Positions 5,035 through 9,544 of a DNA stretch of 9,544 bases are shown here, piece after piece. Below the pieces are notes generated by a model. It made no database searches. It saw only the letters and a program-made list of their open reading frames with translations, and had not been told where the DNA came from. Each line of letters opens with the position of its first letter. Position 1 is the first letter of the stretch. A program made the translations under genes and the position numbers. The DNA comes from UBA9715 sp045614225 (GTDB lineage: Bacteria > Actinomycetota > Coriobacteriia > Coriobacteriales > Eggerthellaceae): positions 1-9,544 of the forward strand of contig JAZLCO010000073.1 of the NCBI GenBank assembly GCA_045614225.1. Reading direction: 5' to 3'.

Positions 5035-5961
5035 TCAGCCGAACAGGTACACCTTCATCTCGTCGAGACGCTCGTTGCAATCGTTCCAGCCGAGCCAATA
5101 GAGGTCGCCCAGCTTCTCCATGTCGCCTTCGAGCCGCGCCACGTCGACCGGCTCGGACGGAGCCATGCGCAAGAGCCTGCCCTCGGAATGCAGCCATTCG
5201 ATCTCGTCGCACTGGTGGTTGTAGTCGATGTTGCTCCTGGCGAGTTTGCGGGCAAACTCGGGGTGTTTGCGGTACACCGTCGACGCAGCTGCGTGCAGCC
5301 TGTCCTCCTTGCGGAAGTCCTTGTCCCTGGTGCGGATGACGATAATCTTCTCGTAGCCGCGCGCAAGCGCCCACACATAGGGGATCTTGCAAGCGCAACC
5401 GCCGTCGAGATACGGCACACCGCCGATCTTCACCATGGGCGAGATGTAGGGCATGGTGGCCGAAGCCCGCACGGCGCGCACGATGTCGGGACACTTCCCC
5501 TTCTCGAAATACTCCGCCTCGCCAGTCAGGCAGTTCGTCGCCACCGCGACGAACGTCCGCTCGGGCTGGAAGAAGCGCGTTTCGTCGAAAGGCTCCAAGA
5601 TGCCGCGCTCCTCCACCAGGAAGCTGATGTCCAGCAAGCTGCGGCTGTGCAAGGCGGCCTTTGCCCCGACGTACCTGCCATCATGACGATGTCCCAAGTT
5701 GATGCGCGCCGAACGCCCAATCTGTCCGGAAACGTAGTTCATCCCGCCGAGCGCTCCGGCCGAAACGCCGATGACGCTGCTCATGTTCAAATCGTTCTGC
5801 ATCATGGCGTCGAGGAAACCCTGCGTGTAAAGCCCGCGGAACGCGCCGCCCTCGAGCACGAGGCAACCATCGACAATTTGGTCCGAAGCGCTTCCGCGCG
5901 GTATGTCGGACAGCCTCGAGTAGACCGCTTCCTGTTTCGTTCTCTGTATCACACGTTGCAT
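5035..5961 (-). CDS. Patatin-like phospholipase family protein
   Basis: This 308-residue protein has a complete Ser-Asp dyad hydrolase. The oxyanion-hole motif is GGAFRG (38-43), the nucleophile elbow is GVSAG (65-69, Ser67), and the catalytic aspartate is D186 in the DGG motif. The layout resembles the bacterial YjjU-type group: cytoplasmic, with no signal peptide or membrane segment, and with a C-terminal region after the DGG of unknown role. Family members cleave acyl chains from phospholipids or other lipids. The ATG at 5961 is preceded by AAGGTGG with 6 bases between. It lies 185 bases after the EFR1 gene on the same strand, with two hairpins between; it may be read through from that gene or have its own weak promoter. 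The true substrate is unknown. Confidence 0.9.
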   Translation of the reverse strand: MQRVIQRTKQEAVYSRLSDIPRGSASDQIVDGCLVLEGGAFRGLYTQGFLDAMMQNDLNMSSVIGVSAGALGGMNYVSGQIGRSARINLGHRHDGRYVGAKAALHSRSLLDISFLVEERGILEPFDETRFFQPERTFVAVATNCLTGEAEYFEKGKCPDIVRAVRASATMPYISPMVKIGGVPYLDGGCACKIPYVWALARGYEKIIVIRTRDKDFRKEDRLHAAASTVYRKHPEFARKLARSNIDYNHQCDEIEWLHSEGRLLRMAPSEPVDVARLEGDMEKLGDLYWLGWNDCNERLDEMKVYLFG

Positions 5962-5984
5962 GATGTGCCACCTTACATGCTTGA

Positions 5985-6026
5985 GGCGCGCCGAACGCCC
6001 TGATGAACTGCGTTGCCTTGCGCGCC
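5985..6026 (-). promoter_or_regulatory. Leader hairpin B upstream of the patatin gene
   Basis: GGCGCGC (5985-5991) pairs with GCGCGCC (6020-6026), and inside it AACGC (5994-5998) pairs with GCGTT (6010-6014). On the minus-strand transcript this strong GC stem ends 24 bases before the start codon, just ahead of the AAGGTGG ribosome site, so it could affect patatin translation. TTTT follows on the plus strand, but no plus-strand gene leads into it. Confidence 0.4.
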
Positions 6027-6035
6027 TTTTCGTTC

Positions 6036-6068
6036 TGCGCTGAAAGCTTCGATGCCGCTTTCAACGCA
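6036..6068 (-). promoter_or_regulatory. Leader hairpin A upstream of the patatin gene
   Basis: TGCGCTGAAAGC (6036-6047) pairs with GCTTTCAACGCA (6057-6068) with a single mismatch and a 9-base loop. It lies between the EFR1 and patatin genes on their shared strand. No U-run follows on the minus strand, so it is not a standard terminator; it could be an mRNA processing or stabilising structure. Confidence 0.4.
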
Positions 6069-6146
6069 AGTTAGTGATATTCCTTTGTTGCGATACGATG
6101 ATACACGCATAAATGACATTGAAGGCATCAACCAAGTGCCTACACG

Positions 6147-6929
6147 TCATTTCGCCATGACGGGGTTCAGGTAGCGCTTGCGACCTTCGGTGATCTTTCC
6201 ATGCTGCGAGGCGCCCTGGGGACAATGGTGCAAGCATGCCAGGCATTCGGTACAGTGGCCGCCCTCCCAAACCGGCAAGCCGTCGACCATCTTGATGGTG
6301 TTGGTCGGACACACTGCCGCACACGTGCCGCACCCGATGCACTTGTCGGCCAACACGTTGTAAACCTTCACCGAACGCTTCTTGCCCTCGTGGCCGGTTC
6401 CCACAGATAGTGCTGCGCCCAGCGGGTTCGGGGAAACGGCGCTTTCCTTGTAGCGTGTGTTCACGTACTCGGCGATCAAGCGGGCATCACGGTCGGCAGA
6501 TTTCAGCTTGCGAGCGACAACGTCGTCCGACGGCGTGTTGAACAGGTACAAACAATTGCCCACGCTGTGCACACCGAACGCGGCGTCGACGTGTATGCCC
6601 TGGTACTTCTCGAGCATCCGTGCGAAGAAGCGGCTCTCGGTGCCAGGGAAATGACCATAGGTCTCGACGCTGAAGCAATAGTCCGGTTTGTAAGGCTCGC
6701 CGTCGGGTGTGACGAACCTCACGCGCTGGACGAACTCGTCGACCAGCGGCGGCGTGGACCAACGGTGCGTCGGGAAAGCGAAACCAAGCGTGCCGCCCTG
6801 CTCGACAGGCACCTCGAAGCGCCCCTCGCGATAGGCTGCGCCCATGTCGAACAACTCGTCGCCGGTCCGCTCGGCGATGGTCTTGGCAACTGCGAGTGAA
6901 TTGCCCGTCGATGTGAAATACAGGATCAT
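6147..6929 (-). CDS. EFR1-family flavodoxin/ferredoxin fusion protein
   Basis: This 260-residue protein fuses a flavodoxin-like domain to a bacterial 2x[4Fe-4S] ferredoxin domain. The FMN phosphate loop is FTSTGNS (5-11) at the very N-terminus, and YGHFPGTES (91-99) is a likely second FMN loop. The C-terminal ferredoxin has C197-x2-C200-x2-C203-x3-C207-P and C226-x2-C229-x2-C232-x3-C236-P. This is the EFR1 ('ferrodoxin') architecture of anaerobes. The protein probably passes low-potential electrons between ferredoxin or hydrogen systems and flavin-dependent reductases in the cytoplasm; the exact partner is unknown. The ATG at 6929 follows AAGGGGA. It has its own promoter and is separated from the molybdoenzyme operon by a terminator, so it is an independent unit that may still serve that enzyme. 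Confidence 0.9.
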   Translation of the reverse strand: MILYFTSTGNSLAVAKTIAERTGDELFDMGAAYREGRFEVPVEQGGTLGFAFPTHRWSTPPLVDEFVQRVRFVTPDGEPYKPDYCFSVETYGHFPGTESRFFARMLEKYQGIHVDAAFGVHSVGNCLYLFNTPSDDVVARKLKSADRDARLIAEYVNTRYKESAVSPNPLGAALSVGTGHEGKKRSVKVYNVLADKCIGCGTCAAVCPTNTIKMVDGLPVWEGGHCTECLACLHHCPQGASQHGKITEGRKRYLNPVMAK

Positions 6930-6961
6930 AGTGTCCCCTTCTCTGTCTCGTCTTCCCGATC

Positions 6962-6990
6962 ATTGTAAAAACGCGGGCGCCGTATGAGAA
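6962..6990 (-). promoter_or_regulatory. Promoter of the EFR1 gene
   Basis: On the minus strand TTCTCA (6990-6985) and TACAAT (6967-6962) are separated by 17 bases. The start would fall near 6955, giving a short leader of about 25 bases with the AAGGGGA ribosome site. A palindrome lies directly upstream of the -35. Confidence 0.6.
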
Positions 6991-6992
6991 AT

Positions 6993-7003
6993 CGGGATTC
7001 CCG
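6993..7003. promoter_or_regulatory. Palindrome next to the EFR1 promoter
   Basis: CGGGATTCCCG is an 11-base perfect palindrome (CGGGA-T-TCCCG) ending 2 bases from the -35 hexamer. A related half, GGGAATCGGG on the minus strand, occurs about 25 bases further upstream (around 7020-7029). Position suggests an activator or repressor site; no regulator is encoded next to it. Confidence 0.4.
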
Positions 7004-7030
7004 TACCCGCGACGCAAACCCCGATTCCCC

Positions 7031-7069
7031 AAAAGATGCATGACGAAGGACGGTCCCTCGTCGTGCATC
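7031..7069 (-). terminator. Rho-independent terminator of the molybdoenzyme operon
   Basis: On the minus strand a long hairpin of about 16 pairs with few mismatches begins with GATGCACGACGA (7069-7058) and closes with TCGTCATGCATC (7046-7035). It is followed at once by TTTT (7034-7031). It starts 7 bases after the stop codon of the Fe-S subunit gene. This is a textbook intrinsic terminator and sets the 3' end of the operon. Confidence 0.88.
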
Positions 7070-7076
7070 CAGTCTT

Positions 7077-7490
7077 TTACATCTGCTTCTCAGCGTAATA
7101 GATGCCCTCGCGCGTGCCTTCCCAAGCGGGACGCTGGCTGATGGCGTAACCCATGCCGCGCAGGCGCTCCATCTCCTTCGAGATCGCGCTGTTCGGGTCG
7201 CTCAAATCGCCCGTAGTCAACGCCTCGGTCGTGCAGTTGTAAGCACAGTACGGCATGTTGTCGGTCGACGCCTCCCCGCGGCAGTTGATGCACTTGGTCG
7301 TGTACACCGGCTTCCACTTCATGTGGAGGTTGGGCCACTGGCCGCCAGGCAGGTCGACCCCGCCGCCACCGATGGTCTCGACATAGATGCGGTGCTCCTC
7401 GACGGGCAAATCCCAGGCCACCTTGCAGGCCATCGAGCACGTCCAGCAGCCGACGCAACGGTTCACGTTGCAGAGAATCGATTGAGTCAT
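7077..7490 (-). CDS. Small [4Fe-4S] electron-transfer subunit of a molybdoenzyme (two-cluster type)
   Basis: This 137-residue ferredoxin-like beta subunit has two cysteine groups. The first is C12-x2-C15-x2-C18-x3-C22 (RCVGCWTCSMACK), with an extra C7. The second is C67-x2-C70-x11-C82-x3-C86. The x11 spacing is that of the fourth group of DmsB/NarH-type subunits, which normally have four groups in about 200 or more residues. Groups II and III are missing, leaving the pair that by family knowledge holds clusters 1 and 4. A Thr follows C86 where Pro is usual. The ATG at 7490 comes 1 base after the catalytic subunit's stop, and the GGTGAG ahead of it overlaps that stop, so translation is coupled. 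It would carry electrons to or from the molybdenum subunit. There is no signal peptide, and no membrane anchor gene follows; the operon ends here. Confidence 0.88.
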   Translation of the reverse strand: MTQSILCNVNRCVGCWTCSMACKVAWDLPVEEHRIYVETIGGGGVDLPGGQWPNLHMKWKPVYTTKCINCRGEASTDNMPYCAYNCTTEALTTGDLSDPNSAISKEMERLRGMGYAISQRPAWEGTREGIYYAEKQM

Positions 7491-7491
7491 T

Positions 7492-9544
7492 CTACTCACC
7501 AGCCTTCCTCACGTCGCACAACGCATCCCAGATGATCTCGGGTGCCTTGTTCTCGACGAAGAACGAAGCGGAACGGGGTACGCCGAACTGCTGCATGATC
7601 TGCCAGAACATGGTGGTCAACATGCCCATCTGCATGCTCGTCGCGCCGTCCTCGGCGACGTTCTGAGCCGTCATCAAATGCTGCGGCGTGTCGCTGTTCG
7701 GATAGTGCTCTTCTTTGAAGCTGTACCACATGTGCGCAATGCCAGGCGCAATGTCCTCGCGCAGGCGCAGCGTCGTGCGGATGCAACCGCGCTCGTTGAA
7801 CACCTCGACCTCGTCGCCGTCGACCAGGCCGCGCTCGGCGGCGGTTACCGGGTTCAGCGCCAGCCCATCCTGCGTGCTCGTGGCGAGCGCCACCAGTTCG
7901 GGAATGTTCGTGAACTGGCTCTGCATGAAGTACTTGTGGCGGCCGGCGTAGAACTGCAGCGGATACTTCTTGCGCGTTTCCTCATCATGGATGAGCGCAG
8001 GCTCGTAGTCCGCGAAACCCTTGCCCGCCTGGTTCAGGAACTCGGAATAGAACTCGACCTTGCCGGACTGGCTGTCGAACGTGCGTCCCTTGTAGTTGTC
8101 GAACTGCCCTTCAGGGGTGTCGATGTGCAGGAACTTCACTTTTTCCAGACGCTCGTAGGTCACGGGGGCAAGCTCGCCAACGCGGGTCGGATCCTCTTCG
8201 GCGGTAATGGGCGCCATGATGTAGGAACCGCTCGAGCCGGGCTGCATCATCTTGAATATGCACCAATCCCTGAGCGTCATCTGGAAGTGTTCGCCAACGC
8301 CCACGCGCTCCGCGAGCCCGCGGAATATCTCGGCGATGTCGCGGCTCTCGCCGAGCGGCTCGATGGCCGGCTCGGAAAGGACAACACACTCGTTGGGACC
8401 GGGAATGACCTCGTAGCGCTCGTAGATGGTCGCCTCGGGCAGCACGTAGTCAGCATACTTGCACGTATCAGACATGCGGATGTCCACCGCTACGAACAGA
8501 TCGAGGTTCGGCAGCACGCGGTTGAGCCACAAGTTCTTGTTCGGCCAGTTCAGAAGCGGGTTGGCATAGGTGTTGAACCATACCTTGTACTGCTGGGGGG
8601 CGTTCGGGTCGCTGAAGCTGTCGACCATCGACTGGAACGTCTCCTGCTTGGCCTTATGGATATCTTCGGTCGGGTACCACAGAGCGTTGATGTTGAGCTG
8701 CGTGGTCGGGTAGTAATCGAGCGGCGAGGGCATGAGCGTACCGCCCTTGCGACCCATGTTGCCCGTGATGTAGGCGAGCAGGAACATGGCGCGGTAGGCC
8801 TGGGTCGCGTTCGCATAGCGCAGGCCGTCGTAGAGGAACAGCGTTGCTGCAGGAGCCGTTGCATAGTCGCGGGCGAGCTGGCGGCACGTGTCCGCGGGAA
8901 CGCCGGTGACTTCTTCGGAATACTCGGGCGTATAGCTTTCCAGATGCTCCTTGAGCATGGCATACGAGGTCTTGCACGGAATGCCGTTCACGTCGAGCGC
9001 AGCATCGATGACTGGAGTACGGCCGTCGTACACATCGGTGCCAGGATACCCCTTGGCGTCGTCCTCGGCGCTCGCCTCGAACTTCTGATAGGAATCGATG
9101 CCCGCATCGGTGGCCATGTTGTCGGAAGCGACCGACGAGCCGATAGCGCCGACGGCCTTCTCGCCCATGTCCTTATCCGCGAAGCAGAGCTCGCCGGTGG
9201 CGGCGTCGACGTAGACGTACTGGTCGGGGCGGCCCTTCTCGGGGTCAACTTCGGCAGCGCGCAGGTAGGTGCCCGTATCCTGGCGCACGAGATACGCCGC
9301 CGCTGTGCGCTTGATAAGCGCCTCCTCGTTCGCGAGGCCTTCGTTCACGATGACGTGCGCCATGGCGAGTGCCAGCGCGGCGTCGGTGCCGGACTTCACG
9401 TTCACCCACTGGTCGACCTTCGCCGAGGTGACATCGAACAGATTGGAGATATGCACGAGCTTGCAGCCGCGTTCGCGCGCCTCCATGAGCATGTGGGTCG
9501 TCTCGCCGGGGCGCGTGAACGCGATGGGGTTAGACGCCCAGATG
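7492..9544 (-). CDS. Molybdopterin oxidoreductase catalytic subunit, DMSO reductase family (N-terminus outside window)
   Basis: About 683 codons are present, and the frame is open to the window edge, so the N-terminal part (any Tat signal, the first Fe-S cluster and the molybdenum ligand) is not visible. The first visible residues, IWASNPIAFTRPGETTHMLM, followed by a GCKLVHIS strand and KSGTDAALALAMAHVI, are the cofactor-binding Rossmann region typical of this family. ITGNMGRKGGTLM, VDIRMSDTCKYADYVLPEAT and a C-terminal molydopterin-binding barrel (NPVTAAERGLVDGDEVEVFNE) follow. It works with the Fe-S subunit encoded next, at 1-base spacing. Eggerthellaceae carry many such enzymes, including catechol dehydroxylases and sulfoxide- or N-oxide-type reductases; nothing here identifies the substrate. 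The apparent ATG at 9492 is internal, not the start. Confidence 0.92.
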   Translation of the reverse strand, partial: IWASNPIAFTRPGETTHMLMEARERGCKLVHISNLFDVTSAKVDQWVNVKSGTDAALALAMAHVIVNEGLANEEALIKRTAAAYLVRQDTGTYLRAAEVDPEKGRPDQYVYVDAATGELCFADKDMGEKAVGAIGSSVASDNMATDAGIDSYQKFEASAEDDAKGYPGTDVYDGRTPVIDAALDVNGIPCKTSYAMLKEHLESYTPEYSEEVTGVPADTCRQLARDYATAPAATLFLYDGLRYANATQAYRAMFLLAYITGNMGRKGGTLMPSPLDYYPTTQLNINALWYPTEDIHKAKQETFQSMVDSFSDPNAPQQYKVWFNTYANPLLNWPNKNLWLNRVLPNLDLFVAVDIRMSDTCKYADYVLPEATIYERYEVIPGPNECVVLSEPAIEPLGESRDIAEIFRGLAERVGVGEHFQMTLRDWCIFKMMQPGSSGSYIMAPITAEEDPTRVGELAPVTYERLEKVKFLHIDTPEGQFDNYKGRTFDSQSGKVEFYSEFLNQAGKGFADYEPALIHDEETRKKYPLQFYAGRHKYFMQSQFTNIPELVALATSTQDGLALNPVTAAERGLVDGDEVEVFNERGCIRTTLRLREDIAPGIAHMWYSFKEEHYPNSDTPQHLMTAQNVAEDGATSMQMGMLTTMFWQIMQQFGVPRSASFFVENKAPEIIWDALCDVRKAGE

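Noticed and set aside
4966..6003. A 345-codon open frame on the plus strand
   Set aside because: It is exactly antisense to the patatin gene, whose GGAFRG, GVSAG and DGG motifs are intact. The plus-strand protein is low-complexity with many His, Arg and Val and has no RBS, a common effect of GC-rich codon use.
6061..6342. A minus-strand 93-codon frame covering the EFR1 3' end and part of the gap
   Set aside because: It overlaps the cysteine-rich ferredoxin domain of EFR1 in another frame, has no RBS and no domain.

Overview
The window is GC-rich, densely coded bacterial DNA. Its gene content (a DMSO-reductase-family molybdoenzyme with a small Fe-S subunit, an EFR1-type flavodoxin/ferredoxin fusion, a flavodoxin_4-type flavodoxin, TetR regulators and strong GGAGG ribosome binding sites) fits an anaerobic actinobacterium of the Eggerthellaceae (Eggerthella, Gordonibacter, Adlercreutzia or Slackia type). 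That placement is inference from gene style; no rRNA or tRNA is present to anchor it. There is no CRISPR array, transposase or integrase.

Layout. (1) 1-1568, minus strand: a three-gene operon in the order flavodoxin, short-chain dehydrogenase (SDR), NTF2/SnoaL-like protein, the last cut by the window edge. (2) 1569-1734: a compact divergent control region holding two copies of the same TetR-type operator, one lying inside both promoters. (3) 1735-2654, plus strand: TetR regulator and glutaredoxin-like protein, followed by hairpins shared with the convergent gene. (4) 2789-3067, minus: a 92-residue, three-helix PQ-loop/SemiSWEET-like membrane protein with a good promoter. (5) 3166-4230, minus: a radical SAM protein with an unusual CX4CX2C cluster motif, then a remnant of a nitroreductase gene that keeps only its first ~30 codons. 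(6) 4349-4897, plus: a second, DhaS-like TetR regulator, divergent from the radical SAM gene across a perfect 8+8 inverted repeat. (7) 5035-5961, minus: a patatin-like phospholipase with two hairpins in its upstream leader. (8) 6147-6929, minus: an EFR1-family flavodoxin plus 2x[4Fe-4S] protein with its own promoter. (9) 7077-9544, minus: the 3' end of a molybdoenzyme operon, with a catalytic subunit running off the window, an unusually small two-cluster Fe-S subunit, and a clear rho-independent terminator.

How it works together (inference): regions 1-3 look like one TetR-controlled redox or electrophile response unit, in which flavin, nicotinamide and thiol chemistry are induced together and the regulator controls itself. 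Regions 8-9 handle low-potential electrons for an anaerobic reduction whose substrate cannot be named from sequence. The most distinctive points are the duplicated operator placed in both divergent promoters, the miniature Fe-S subunit that appears to keep only cysteine groups I and IV of the DmsB/NarH plan, and the nitroreductase remnant behind the radical SAM gene.
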